Source: Microbacterium sp. MYb72 (GTDB taxonomy: Bacteria > Actinomycetota > Actinomycetes > Actinomycetales > Microbacteriaceae). From it: a stretch of 64,000 nucleotides of DNA. Every line of letters starts with the position of its first letter. The first letter of the stretch is position 1. Positions 18,808 to 28,353 of this stretch are shown piece by piece. The DNA lies in assembly GCF_002979415.1 (NCBI RefSeq), contig NZ_PCOT01000005.1, positions 30,363 through 94,362 of the forward strand, in the 5' to 3' direction. The translations under genes and the position numbers were made by a program. Below the pieces are notes generated by a model. The model was given only the letters and a program-made list of their open reading frames with translations, made no database searches and was not told where the DNA came from.

Positions 18808-20174
18808 CGGAGACCGCGACCGCCGCTTCGATCTGGGACCGCGAACGCATCTGGGTCACCGTCGGCGCCATCGCACTGATCTTCCTCGGGGCCATCGAGG
18901 CTCTCGCCGTGACGACGGTGATGCCGGTCGTGAGCGACGCGCTCGACGGCCAGTCGCTGTACGCGGTCGCGTTCGCCGGCACGCTGGCGACGAGTGTGAT
19001 CGGCATGGTCGCCGCGGGCGCCTGGTCTGATGCGCGGGGTCCGCGAGGCGCCCTCTACGTCGCGGTCTCGCTGTTCATCCTGGGGCTGTTGATCTCGGGC
19101 TTCGCCGTCACGATGCACCAGTTCCTGATCGGGCGGCTCGTGCAGGGGCTCGGCACGGGTGGTCAGACGGTCGCGCTCTACGTCGTGGTCGCGCGGCTCT
19201 ATCCGTCGCAGCTGCACGGCAAGGTGTTCGCGGCCTTCGCGGCGGCCTGGGTCGTGCCGTCGATGATCGGTCCGTTCCTGGCCGGCGCCGTCGCGGAGTA
19301 CGTCGACTGGCGCTGGACGTTCCTCGGAGTGGCTGTGCTCACCGCTGCGGCTTTCCTGACCATCGCGGTCCGTCTGCGCGGAGTCGACCTCGGCCACGGT
19401 GAGCCGCAGGATCGACGGGCGCTCGTCACTCGGCTCCTGCTCGCCGTCGTCGTCGCCGTGCTCGCCGTTCTCGTCGGATTCGCTGCCGAGATGGAGCCGG
19501 GTATCGGCTGGCCGGTCGCAGCGGGCGCGGTGCTGCTGATCGGGTTCGCGGTGCTGCCGCTGCTGCCGCGGGGAACGTTGCGGTCGCGGCGCGGACTGCC
19601 CAGCGTCGTCCTGATGCGCGGGATCGCCTCCGGAGCGTTCTTCGCCTCCGAGGCGTACGTGCCGTACCTGCTCATGGAGCGCTTCGAGTTCACGGCGACC
19701 TGGGCCGGCGTCGGCCTCATGCTCTCGGCGTTCGCGTGGGCCGGAGCCTCTGAGCTGCAGGGTCGGTTCGGGGAGCGGCTCGGCAATCGCAGGATCGCGG
19801 TGATCAGCACCGGGCTCATCGTGCTGGCGCTGCTGTGCGTGCTCTCGGCCGCGCTGCTCGGCCTCTCGCCGGTTCTCGTGATCGTCGGATGGGGCTTCGC
19901 GGGCGGCGGCATGGGGCTCCTCTATCCGCGCCTCACGGTCTTGACGCTCGCGTACTCCGATGAGACCAACCAGGGTTTCAACTCCTCGGCGCTGTCGATC
20001 GCGGACTCGACCGGCTCCGCCGTCGCGATCGCCCTCGCCGGATTGGGAGTCGCGACGCTGGGCGGGGGCGCCGGCGCCTTCGGCGCGGTGTTCGTCTTCG
20101 GGATCGCGCTGGCGGTGGTGGCTGTGGTGCCCGGTCTCAGACTCGGTCACGCGGCGGAGACGCCGCTGCGCTGA
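18804..20174 (+). CDS. MFS transporter
   Basis: A 456-residue transporter of the major facilitator superfamily with twelve or more hydrophobic helices. The family loop motif between helices 2 and 3 (GAWSDARGPRGAL, about residue 72), and the GRLVQGLGTGG segment of helix 4 (about residue 109) point to the drug-exporter branch. The start ATG 18804 overlaps the stop of the PLP enzyme gene, so an efflux function linked to that enzyme's products is possible. The last 38 nt overlap the convergent bioQ gene. The substrate is unknown. Confidence 0.8.
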   Translation: MTETATAASIWDRERIWVTVGAIALIFLGAIEALAVTTVMPVVSDALDGQSLYAVAFAGTLATSVIGMVAAGAWSDARGPRGALYVAVSLFILGLLISGFAVTMHQFLIGRLVQGLGTGGQTVALYVVVARLYPSQLHGKVFAAFAAAWVVPSMIGPFLAGAVAEYVDWRWTFLGVAVLTAAAFLTIAVRLRGVDLGHGEPQDRRALVTRLLLAVVVAVLAVLVGFAAEMEPGIGWPVAAGAVLLIGFAVLPLLPRGTLRSRRGLPSVVLMRGIASGAFFASEAYVPYLLMERFEFTATWAGVGLMLSAFAWAGASELQGRFGERLGNRRIAVISTGLIVLALLCVLSAALLGLSPVLVIVGWGFAGGGMGLLYPRLTVLTLAYSDETNQGFNSSALSIADSTGSAVAIALAGLGVATLGGGAGAFGAVFVFGIALAVVAVVPGLRLGHAAETPLR

Positions 20175-20715
20175 CCTCTCCGGCGAGTGCACGGACGCCG
20201 AGGTCGAAGACGAGGTCGAGTCCGGCCGTGACGTCGATCTCGTCGACCGTGTTCGCCGCGCCGTGACTGTCTGCGTGCATGCGCTGCTGCACGAGCGTGG
20301 AGTGACCGAGCACGAAGTGCAGGATGGCGGTGGCGCGATCCCGCGCATCGGGCAGGCCTCTGAGAGCCGTTTCGAGAGCCGTCTGTGCGTAGGAGGACCC
20401 CAGGCGCAGCGCGTAGGTGCTGAGCACGAGCTCGGCGCCGTCGCGGTACGCGAAGAGCGCGTCGCGGATGCTCCGCGCGATCGTGAGCACGTCGGCGTCG
20501 TCGCGGGGGATCCCGGCCGTGATGCGGTCGGCGAGGACCGCGAGGAGCTCCTGCTTGCTCTGGAAGTGCCAGTACAGCGCGCTCGGCTGGATGTCCAGCC
20601 GTCCGGCGATGCGTCTCATCGACAGATCGGCGAGCCCGACCTCGTCGAGCAGGGCGAGCGCCGCGCTGGCGACCCCGTCACGGTCGTGGCGGACGGAGTT
20701 GTGGTCGGGGCTCAT
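20137..20715 (-). CDS. bioQ: TetR-family repressor, probable BioQ
   Basis: A 192-residue TetR regulator. The N-terminal helix-turn-helix (about residues 8-55) contains LSMRRIAGRLDIQPSALYWH, and the remainder is a TetR C-terminal ligand domain. It is divergent from bioYMN, and the space between holds two 13-bp palindromes of the TGAAC-N3-GTTCA type. Corynebacterial BioQ, a TetR repressor of biotin genes, binds TGAAC-N3-GTTAC-like sites, which supports the name. ATG 20715 lies 6 nt after TATAGT (20722-20727), so its message is probably leaderless and it should repress itself. It overlaps the MFS gene end by 38 nt. Confidence 0.82.
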   Translation of the reverse strand: MSPDHNSVRHDRDGVASAALALLDEVGLADLSMRRIAGRLDIQPSALYWHFQSKQELLAVLADRITAGIPRDDADVLTIARSIRDALFAYRDGAELVLSTYALRLGSSYAQTALETALRGLPDARDRATAILHFVLGHSTLVQQRMHADSHGAANTVDEIDVTAGLDLVFDLGVRALAGEVSAAASPPRDRV

Positions 20716-20721
20716 GACCCC

Positions 20722-20727
20722 ACTATA
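20722..20727 (-). promoter_or_regulatory. -10 element of bioQ, leaderless
   Basis: On the minus strand TATAGT ends 6 nt before the bioQ ATG. The first BioQ-type palindrome begins 2 bp upstream of it, so repressor binding would block this promoter. Confidence 0.55.
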
Positions 20728-20728
20728 G

Positions 20729-20756
20729 TGAACACCGTTCAAGTGAACAGTGTTCA
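20729..20756. promoter_or_regulatory. Two BioQ-type operators
   Basis: TGAACACCGTTCA (20729-20741) and TGAACAGTGTTCA (20744-20756) are two 13-bp palindromes with centres 15 bp apart in the bioQ/bioY space. The second is a perfect dyad about its central base. They flank the bioQ -10 element and lie about 55 bp upstream of bioY, so one repressor can control both directions. Confidence 0.8.
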
Positions 20757-20809
20757 GGAAGTGGATCGGCACCCGACCGAGACCCCTGAACCCCGACGGA
20801 AGGAAACCC

Positions 20810-21397
20810 ATGACCGACGCCCCCCGCGATCTCGGCCGTGATCTCGCGCGCATCGCGATCTTCGCCGCGCTCATCATCGTCCTCGGAACGGTCACGATCC
20901 CGCTGCCCGGCGGAGTCCCGATCACCGCGCAGACCCTGGGAGTCATGCTGGCCGGCACGGTGCTCGGACCCCGCAGAGGACCGCTCGCCGTGCTCCTGGT
21001 CCTGGTGCTCGCAGCGATCGGACTCCCCGTGCTCGCGGGCGGGCGGGGAGGCCTCGGCGTGTTCGTGGGGCCGACCGCCGGCTACATGCTGGGCTGGATC
21101 TTCGGCGTCATCGTGATCGGCCTCATCGTCCGCAGCGGACGGCTGACCTGGTGGCGCACAGCCATCGGCACGGTCGTCGGCGGCATCCTCGTTGTCTACC
21201 TGTTCGGCATCCCCGTGCAGTCGCTCGTGCTCGGCGTCGATCTTCTCCCCACGGCGGCATCGACGGTGGTCTTCCTCCCCGGGGACCTGCTGAAGGCGGC
21301 CGCGGCCACCGCCTTGACCCTGGCGCTGGCCAGGGCGTACCCGCCGGCCTTCGGCGGCTCCATCCGGCTCGAGCGGACGCGGGCGCGTGCGGCCTGA
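20810..21397 (+). CDS. bioY: Biotin transporter substrate-binding subunit BioY
   Basis: The biotin-binding membrane component (S-component) of an ECF transporter. The 195-residue protein has six hydrophobic helices and the BioY features VPITAQTLGVMLAG (about residue 38), and the GGRGGL plus GPTAGYMLGW region (about residues 76-95). ATG 20810 follows AAGGAA. Its 3' end overlaps bioM by 11 nt. With the energising subunits next to it, this is a full BioMNY system. Confidence 0.95.
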   Translation: MTDAPRDLGRDLARIAIFAALIIVLGTVTIPLPGGVPITAQTLGVMLAGTVLGPRRGPLAVLLVLVLAAIGLPVLAGGRGGLGVFVGPTAGYMLGWIFGVIVIGLIVRSGRLTWWRTAIGTVVGGILVVYLFGIPVQSLVLGVDLLPTAASTVVFLPGDLLKAAAATALTLALARAYPPAFGGSIRLERTRARAA

Positions 21398-22079
21398 GAC
21401 CGATCTGCGAACCGTCGCGCTCGACCGGGTCTCGGTCGAGCGCGACGGCCGGCGCATCCTCTCGGAGGTCAGCCTCGCGATGGACGCGCCGCGGATCGCG
21501 GTGATCGGGGCGAACGGCTCGGGCAAGTCGACCTTCGCCCGGCTGCTGAACGGACTCGTCTCCCCGTCGACGGGGCGGGTGTCGGTGCACGGCCTCGACT
21601 CCTCGCGCGACCGCGCGGCGCTCCGCCGCCGGGTCGGCTTCGTGTTCACCGATCCGCAGGCGCAGATCCTGATGCCGACACCCGCCGAGGATGTGGCGCT
21701 GTCGCTCCGCGGCCTTCCTCGGGCCGAGATCGACCGTCGGGTGACGGAGGCGCTGGCCGAGCACGGGCTCGCCGGTCACGCCGACGTTCCCGCATCGGCG
21801 CTGTCGGGAGGGCAGAAGCAGCTGCTGGCCCTCGCTTCGGTGCTGATCACCGAGCCGGCGCTCGTGGTGGCCGATGAGCCGACGACCCTGCTCGATCTGC
21901 GCAACGCGCGCCGTGTCGGCGATCTGCTGCTGTCCCTGGAGGCTCAGGTGGTCGTCGTCACCCACGACCTCGAGCTCGCGGGGCGATGCGATGCGGCGGT
22001 GCTCTTCGCCGACGGCCGCCTGGTGGACGTGGGCGATCCTGACGAGCTCATCCCGACGTATCGGCGGATGTGCGGATGA
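21387..22079 (+). CDS. bioM: Biotin ECF transporter ATPase BioM
   Basis: A 230-residue ABC ATPase of the CbiO/BioM type. It has Walker A IGANGSGKST (about residue 41), signature LSGGQKQLLALA (about 132), Walker B ALVVADEPTT (about 152) and the switch His in VVVTHD (about 191). GTG 21387 lies inside the end of bioY and its stop overlaps the bioN start, so the three genes are coupled. It energises biotin uptake. Confidence 0.92.
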   Translation: MRPETDLRTVALDRVSVERDGRRILSEVSLAMDAPRIAVIGANGSGKSTFARLLNGLVSPSTGRVSVHGLDSSRDRAALRRRVGFVFTDPQAQILMPTPAEDVALSLRGLPRAEIDRRVTEALAEHGLAGHADVPASALSGGQKQLLALASVLITEPALVVADEPTTLLDLRNARRVGDLLLSLEAQVVVVTHDLELAGRCDAAVLFADGRLVDVGDPDELIPTYRRMCG

Positions 22080-22669
22080 TCCAGCTCTATCGCCCTGGCA
22101 CGAGTGCCGTGCACCGGCTCCCCGCAGCGGTGAAGCTCGCCGTACTCGCTGCGACCGCCGTCGCGCTGTCCCTCGCCCCTCCGGACCCGTGGATCATCGG
22201 GGTCGCTCTGGCGTCGGTGTTCTCCCTGTACGGACTCGCGCGGTTCCCGCCGATCGTGCCTGCCGCCGAGCTCTGGCGCCTCCGGTGGATCGTGCTCGTG
22301 CTGGGCGCCGCGCTGTGGATCTTCGTCGGGCCGCTCACCGCCTGGATCAACACCGGACGTGTCGTCGCGCTGGTGCTGCTGGCCGGGCTGCTCACCCTGA
22401 CGACGAGGATGGGGGAGCTGCTGGCGGTGCTCCATGCGGCGCTCCGGCCGCTCCGTCGCTGCGGAGTGGACGTCGAGGCCGTGGCGATGACGGTGTCGCT
22501 GGCGATCACCATGGTCCCCGTCGTCGCGGGTTTCGCCGATCAGGTGCGCGAGGCTCAGCGCGCGCGGGGGGCGAGACTCGGCATCCGCTGGATCGTTCCG
22601 CTCATGGTGCGGACGCTGCGCCATGCCGACGATGTGGGCGATGCGCTGGCGGCGCGCGGGCTCGGCTGA
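22076..22669 (+). CDS. bioN: Biotin ECF transporter transmembrane subunit BioN
   Basis: The 197-residue T-component couples BioM to BioY. It has several hydrophobic helices and the coupling-helix motif of the family near the C-terminus (AQRARGARLG, about residue 160, the Ala-Arg-Gly type). ATG 22076 overlaps the bioM stop as ATGA. The last 115 nt of the gene overlap, antisense, with the end of the acyltransferase gene. Confidence 0.88.
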   Translation: MIQLYRPGTSAVHRLPAAVKLAVLAATAVALSLAPPDPWIIGVALASVFSLYGLARFPPIVPAAELWRLRWIVLVLGAALWIFVGPLTAWINTGRVVALVLLAGLLTLTTRMGELLAVLHAALRPLRRCGVDVEAVAMTVSLAITMVPVVAGFADQVREAQRARGARLGIRWIVPLMVRTLRHADDVGDALAARGLG

Positions 22670-23934
22670 GCAGCGCGGGCGAGACGCAGCGCGATCAGCA
22701 GCGCGCCCACCGCGATGGCCGCGGTCAGGACGGAGGTCCCCGCGACGAGCAGGAGCACGACCCCGCACAGACCGATCAGCGTCGCTGCGGCGACTCCGCG
22801 CCCCGAGATCGAGGGAGAGGGCGCCGCTGCGGTCTCGAACCGCGTGAGGGCGAGCGCGACCAGCGCCGTGAGAGCCAGAGCGGTGGCGAGCCAGAGCGGC
22901 CGTCCGAGCCACCAGAGGGTGCTGCTCGGTTCGGGGAGCGCCATTCCGGTGCCCAGGGCGACCATCGCCGAGGCCCCGGCCATCACGAGCAGCACGGGCA
23001 TGTGCCACAGGTAGATCGTCATGGTGCGTCCGTTCACGAAGGAGCTGAACGCGGCCGCGCGCGCCCCACGGCTGAACGCCGAGATGCGATCGCGGAACAG
23101 GGAGACGAGGCTGAGGTGCACCGCGCCGACGAGCAGGAGGGCGCCCGTGGGCGGGTTGATGTTCGCGATGAGGTCGGGGGAGTACACCCCGGTCGCGAAG
23201 GAGAGGACCAGGAGCGCGGCGGCGCCGACGGCGACGCCCTTCCGGACGCGGCGGCTCAGGGCATCGATCGAGCCGTCGGCGAAGAAGAATCCGAGCTGCT
23301 GCAGAGCCATCCACACGAAGGCGAGGTTCACGAATCCGATGCCATCGATGCCGGTCGCCGCGCGGATGCCGTCCACGACGAGGGCCGCTGCGGCGAGCGC
23401 GCCGAGGGTGCGCAGCGGAGCCCGGTCATGGGCCGCCGACAGCGCGGGCAGCAGCGCCTGGCAGAGCAGGAAGACGCCGAGGAACCACAGCGGCTGCCCG
23501 TAGCGGAATCCGGCGATCGCGATGAGGTCGGCGGGGACGCCCGAGAGAGCGAGCACCGCGAGAGCCGCACCGACCAGGCCGATCGCGAAGACGGCGGGGC
23601 GCAGGAGGCGGTGCACCCTGGCGGCGACGAAGGCCGTGGCGGTTCCTCCGCGCTCGCGCTGCCTGCGGTACGCGATGACGCCGGCGAATCCGCCGATGAT
23701 GAAGAAGAGCGGCATCACCTGCAGCATCCAGCTCACCGGGACGATCCACCAGGAGCCTTCCGCGGCGTTCGCGAACACGGGGTCCGTTCCGGAGACCGTC
23801 ACACCCACCATGATCGAGTGGAGCAGCACGACCCCGGTCACGCACAGCGCGCGGAGCAGATCGATCCCCGTGTCGCGGGTGCTCCGCGGTACGGCCGACG
23901 ATGCGACGGCGGGCGGTGTCTGAACGGTGCTCAT
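22555..23934 (-). CDS. Membrane acyltransferase, family 3 (OafA/NolL type)
   Basis: A 459-residue integral membrane protein of the acyltransferase-3 family, which O-acetylates or O-succinylates surface glycans and lipids. The first helix has the family's RALCVTGVVLLHS segment (about residue 28, with the conserved His), followed by a PLFFIIGGFAG helix (about 74) and an RVHRLLRP motif (about 106); about ten helices follow. The final 38 residues are Ser/Arg-rich and encoded antisense to bioN. ATG 23934 follows GAGGAGG. Its promoter carries the same operator as the dedA-kinase operon next to it, so it is probably a target of that two-component system. Confidence 0.82.
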   Translation of the reverse strand: MSTVQTPPAVASSAVPRSTRDTGIDLLRALCVTGVVLLHSIMVGVTVSGTDPVFANAAEGSWWIVPVSWMLQVMPLFFIIGGFAGVIAYRRQRERGGTATAFVAARVHRLLRPAVFAIGLVGAALAVLALSGVPADLIAIAGFRYGQPLWFLGVFLLCQALLPALSAAHDRAPLRTLGALAAAALVVDGIRAATGIDGIGFVNLAFVWMALQQLGFFFADGSIDALSRRVRKGVAVGAAALLVLSFATGVYSPDLIANINPPTGALLLVGAVHLSLVSLFRDRISAFSRGARAAAFSSFVNGRTMTIYLWHMPVLLVMAGASAMVALGTGMALPEPSSTLWWLGRPLWLATALALTALVALALTRFETAAAPSPSISGRGVAAATLIGLCGVVLLLVAGTSVLTAAIAVGALLIALRLARAAQPSPRAASASPTSSAWRSVRTMSGTIQRMPSLAPRAR

Positions 23935-23962
23935 GGGTCCTCCTCGGGAGCGGTGTCCCAGG

Positions 23963-23968
23963 AGACTA
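23963..23968 (-). promoter_or_regulatory. -10 element of the acyltransferase gene
   Basis: On the minus strand TAGTCT lies 28 nt before the ATG. A large inverted repeat begins 23 bp upstream of it, which is the same distance as at the dedA promoter. Confidence 0.55.
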
Positions 23969-23991
23969 TGGAGCCGGCGAGTGGCGAGGCA

Positions 23992-24031
23992 TCACCCCGC
24001 GGTGCCGTTCTCGCCCCCTACCGTGGGGTGA
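23992..24031. promoter_or_regulatory. Predicted response-regulator operator, copy A
   Basis: TCACCCCGCGGT (23992-24003) and ACCGTGGGGTGA (24020-24031) form a 12-bp inverted repeat with 11 matching positions and a 16-nt spacer, located upstream of the acyltransferase promoter and downstream of the response regulator gene. Copy B lies at 26579-26616. Confidence 0.65.
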
Positions 24032-24050
24032 GACAGCGGCATGACGGACG

Positions 24051-24722
24051 TCAGGACGCGGGTTCGACGAGGCCCGCGTCATACGCGAGGATGACGGCGT
24101 GCACGCGGTCACGCAGCCCGAGCTTGGCGAGCACCTTGCCGACGTGGGTCTTGACGGTCTGCTCCGCGATGAAGAGGTCGGCCGCGATCTCGCTGTTGGA
24201 GCGCCCTCGACCGATCAGCACGAGCACCTCGCGCTCGCGGTCGGTCAGGTCGGAGAGGGCCGTGGCGGCGCGGGGAGCACGCGGTCTGCGGCTGGAGAAC
24301 TGCTCGATCAGCCGCCGGGTCACGCTCGGGGCCAGCAGCGCGTCGCCCCCTGCCACGACGCGTACGGCGTGCACGAGCTCCTCGGGCAGGGCGTCCTTCA
24401 GCAGGAACCCGCTCGCCCCCGCTTCGAGGGCGTCGTACACGTAGTCGTCGATGTCGAACGTGGTCAGCATCAGGATGCGCGGAACGTGAGCCGCGGGATA
24501 GCCGGGACCGAGGATGCGACGGGTCGCCTCGATGCCGTCGAGCTCCGGCATCCGCACGTCCATCAGGATGACGTCGGGGTCGAGCCGGGCCGACATCGCG
24601 ACCGCCTCCGCGCCGTTGGCGGCCTGCCCGGCGACCCGGATGCCGTCGTGGGCGTCGAGGAGCGCGGCGAACCCCGCCCGGACCATGGCCTGGTCGTCGG
24701 CGATGAGGACGTTGATCGTCAT
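24051..24722 (-). CDS. NarL/LuxR-family response regulator
   Basis: A 223-residue two-component response regulator. The receiver domain (residues 1-120) has the acidic pair D9-D10, phospho-acceptor Asp55 in ILMDVRMPELDG, and the conserved Lys in GFLLKDA (about 105). The LuxR-type helix-turn-helix (about 152-213) contains LTDREREVLVLIGRGRSNSE. It overlaps the kinase gene by 4 nt. Inverted repeats with matching spacing occur at the promoters of the acyltransferase gene and of its own operon, so it is probably an activator of both. Confidence 0.92.
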   Translation of the reverse strand: MTINVLIADDQAMVRAGFAALLDAHDGIRVAGQAANGAEAVAMSARLDPDVILMDVRMPELDGIEATRRILGPGYPAAHVPRILMLTTFDIDDYVYDALEAGASGFLLKDALPEELVHAVRVVAGGDALLAPSVTRRLIEQFSSRRPRAPRAATALSDLTDREREVLVLIGRGRSNSEIAADLFIAEQTVKTHVGKVLAKLGLRDRVHAVILAYDAGLVEPAS

Positions 24723-25918
24723 GGGTTCTCCTGTGCGATGTCGAGGGGCAGCTCGGCGATGACGGACCAGCTGCCGTCGTCCTGATGGCCTGCGGTGAGG
24801 GAACCGCCGAGGAGCTCCGCGCGCTCGCGCATGCCGCGCAGACCGTGTCCGGAGCCGGCAGGGCCCTCGGCGTGTGCGGCCGGGTTGGAGACGCGGATGC
24901 GGAGCGCGCCGTGGTCTGTCTGCAACCGCACCGCGACGGGGGCGCCCGGGCTGTGCCTGACGGCGTTGCTCAGTCCCTCCTGCACGATGCGGTAGGCCGC
25001 GATCTGCACCGCCACCGGGGCCGTGGACGTCGCCCCGGTGATCTCCAGTCCCACGGCGACCCCGGCCCGACGGATGCTGTCGACCAGCCCGGGGATATCC
25101 TCGATGTCGTGCTGCGGAGCGAGCTCGGCGCTCTGATCCTCGGTGCGCAGCACGCCGAGCATCCTTCTCATCTCCATCAGCGAGGTGCGGGCCGTCGCTG
25201 CGATGCTCTCGAACTCCGTGGTCGCCTCCGCGCCGATGCCCGGCAGGCGGTAGCGGGCCGTCGATGCTTGCACCTGGATCACCGACATGCTGTGCGCGAT
25301 GACGTCGTGCAGCTCCCTGGCGATGCGCGTGCGCTCCTCCATGAGCGCCCGGCGAGACTGCTCGAGGGCCGAGTGCTCCCTCTCGCGCGACAGCTCCTGA
25401 GCGACGTGCAGCCTGCCGGCCGCGAGCATCGCGATCAGGTAGCCGCCGCAGGCGACGGATGCCGTCACGATGAGATTCGCGGTCGCGGCGTTGCCCGCAT
25501 GGACGTCGGGGCGGAGCAGGGGGACCGCGAGGGATCCGATCATGCCGATCACGAGCGGGTAGGCGCCGATGCGGGCGCCGTGACGGAAGGTCACGACGCC
25601 GACGAACAGCACGAAGGCGAGCATGGCGGGCACCGACCACGGCCAGGGCGCCGCGGGGCCGCCGGACGCGGAGACCAGCAGGGGGAGTGCGAACGCGCCG
25701 CCGCAGAACATCGCGATCGCGGTCAGGGGGCGGGTCAGCGAGAGAAGAGGGGCAGCGCAGATCGCGGCCCCGAGGATGAACACCAGCGGCAGCAGGGTGC
25801 CGTAGATCGTCGCGTGCAGGGAGACCAGGACGGCGAACAGCGCGACCGACGCCGCGGACACGCCGATCAGCGCGCCGGTGCGCGCACTGATGCGGGGGAG
25901 ACGGAGGCGGCGGGCCAT
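24719..25918 (-). CDS. Sensor histidine kinase (HisKA_3 type)
   Basis: A 399-residue membrane kinase. The first 170 residues hold about five or six hydrophobic helices with short loops and no extracellular domain, as in envelope-sensing kinases that detect signals within the membrane. The dimerisation domain holds the phospho-His204 in RIARELHDVIAHS, and the HATPase domain (about 290-390) has the N-box QEGLSNAVRH and a GHGLRGMRERAELLGG glycine box. It lies 4 nt after dedA and overlaps the response regulator gene by 4 nt, forming dedA-kinase-regulator. Confidence 0.92.
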   Translation of the reverse strand: MARRLRLPRISARTGALIGVSAASVALFAVLVSLHATIYGTLLPLVFILGAAICAAPLLSLTRPLTAIAMFCGGAFALPLLVSASGGPAAPWPWSVPAMLAFVLFVGVVTFRHGARIGAYPLVIGMIGSLAVPLLRPDVHAGNAATANLIVTASVACGGYLIAMLAAGRLHVAQELSREREHSALEQSRRALMEERTRIARELHDVIAHSMSVIQVQASTARYRLPGIGAEATTEFESIAATARTSLMEMRRMLGVLRTEDQSAELAPQHDIEDIPGLVDSIRRAGVAVGLEITGATSTAPVAVQIAAYRIVQEGLSNAVRHSPGAPVAVRLQTDHGALRIRVSNPAAHAEGPAGSGHGLRGMRERAELLGGSLTAGHQDDGSWSVIAELPLDIAQENP

Positions 25919-25922
25919 GCTG

Positions 25923-26543
25923 TCATCCTGCCAGCTGCAGAGCGCTTTCGCGGCGACGCCGTGACGAGGCGATCCTGTCGATCACGATCCCGATCGACAG
26001 CGCCACGGCGACCCCGATGACCGCGCTGAGGAGCGGCTGGTCCTTGATCCAGGCCCCCGCCAACAGCCCGATCGCGATGCTCAGGGCGCTCCAGCTGATG
26101 CCGGCGACGATGCTGAGCGGCACGAAGCGACGCCACGGGAACCCGAGCGCCCCCGCCGACATGTTGACCGCGACCCGGCCGACCGGGATGTACCGCGCCC
26201 CGAGGATGAGCGCGGCGCTGCGTCGATCCAGCGCGCGTTGGGCGTGGGCGAACGCGGCCTGGATGCGCGGTCGTCTCATCCAGGAGAAGCGGGTGGTGCC
26301 GACGCGACGCCCGATCGCGAAGGCGATGTTGTCGCCGATCGCCGCTCCGACGGCCGCGATGACGCCGAGGGCGCACAGGGTCGCGATCTGGCCGGAGGAG
26401 GCGGCGACCGCCGCCGCGGCGACGAGCACGGTCTCGCTGGGCACCGGTGGGAAGAAGCCGTCGATGATCGTCACGGCGAAGAGCACGACGTAGAGCCAGG
26501 GAGAGGCGACGGTCTGCATGATGATCTCGTTGATGACGTCCAC
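25923..26543 (-). CDS. DedA-family membrane protein
   Basis: A 206-residue member of the DedA (SNARE-associated/VTT) family, several of which move lipids such as undecaprenyl phosphate or phosphatidylethanolamine across the membrane and affect resistance to cationic peptides. Motifs include FFPPVPSETVLV (about residue 30, with the reentrant-loop Glu) and the GARYIPVGRVAVNMSAG segment (about 115, with the family's essential Arg). GTG 26543 lies 6 nt after TAGCGT, so it is probably leaderless. It is the first gene of the operon with the kinase and response regulator. Confidence 0.88.
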   Translation of the reverse strand: MDVINEIIMQTVASPWLYVVLFAVTIIDGFFPPVPSETVLVAAAAVAASSGQIATLCALGVIAAVGAAIGDNIAFAIGRRVGTTRFSWMRRPRIQAAFAHAQRALDRRSAALILGARYIPVGRVAVNMSAGALGFPWRRFVPLSIVAGISWSALSIAIGLLAGAWIKDQPLLSAVIGVAVALSIGIVIDRIASSRRRRESALQLAG

Positions 26544-26549
26544 CCCTCC

Positions 26550-26555
26550 ACGCTA
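26550..26555 (-). promoter_or_regulatory. -10 element of the dedA-kinase-regulator operon, leaderless
   Basis: On the minus strand TAGCGT ends 6 nt before GTG 26543. The operator copy B starts 23 bp upstream of the hexamer. Confidence 0.55.
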
Positions 26556-26578
26556 GGAAGCGGGCGCATCGGACGGCA

Positions 26579-26616
26579 TCCACCCGCGGTATCGTCCTCG
26601 TCACCCTGTGGGGTGA
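26579..26616. promoter_or_regulatory. Predicted response-regulator operator, copy B
   Basis: TCCACCCGCGGT (26579-26590) and CCTGTGGGGTGA (26605-26616) each match 10 of 12 positions of copy A, with a 14-nt spacer in place of 16. It sits between dedA and the divergent ABC-F gene. An inner repeat TCACCC-TGTG-GGGTGA (26601-26616) lies in its distal half. Confidence 0.65.
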
Positions 26617-26649
26617 TCTTCCTGGGAATGCTCGATGAGCGTGCCGGTT

Positions 26650-26682
26650 TATACTGGGAGGCTGGCCCATCGGCCGCCTCCC
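26650..26682 (+). promoter_or_regulatory. ABC-F gene promoter and leader hairpin
   Basis: TATACT (26650-26655) is a near-consensus -10 element. It is followed directly by a hairpin: GGGAGGC (26656-26662) with GCCTCCC (26676-26682) and an inner GGCC/GGCC pair. The predicted RNA start near 26662 would leave only part of the hairpin in the message, so it may act on DNA or be a coincidence. Confidence 0.45.
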
Positions 26683-26707
26683 ACCCCGAACGAACGGACA
26701 TCCCGCT

Positions 26708-28306
<1,599 letters not shown>

Positions 28307-28353
28307 CCTGACCCGTCGTCGGCCGCGCGGGGTGCTCTGTCGGCGCTCGGTCG

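Noticed and set aside
18606..20348. 580-residue minus-strand frame over the MFS gene
   Set aside because: Highly charged, low-complexity translation with no domain. The plus-strand frame is a clear MFS transporter.
23021..23920. Plus-strand frames over the acyltransferase gene
   Set aside because: No domain and poor composition. The minus-strand frame has the acyltransferase-3 motifs.
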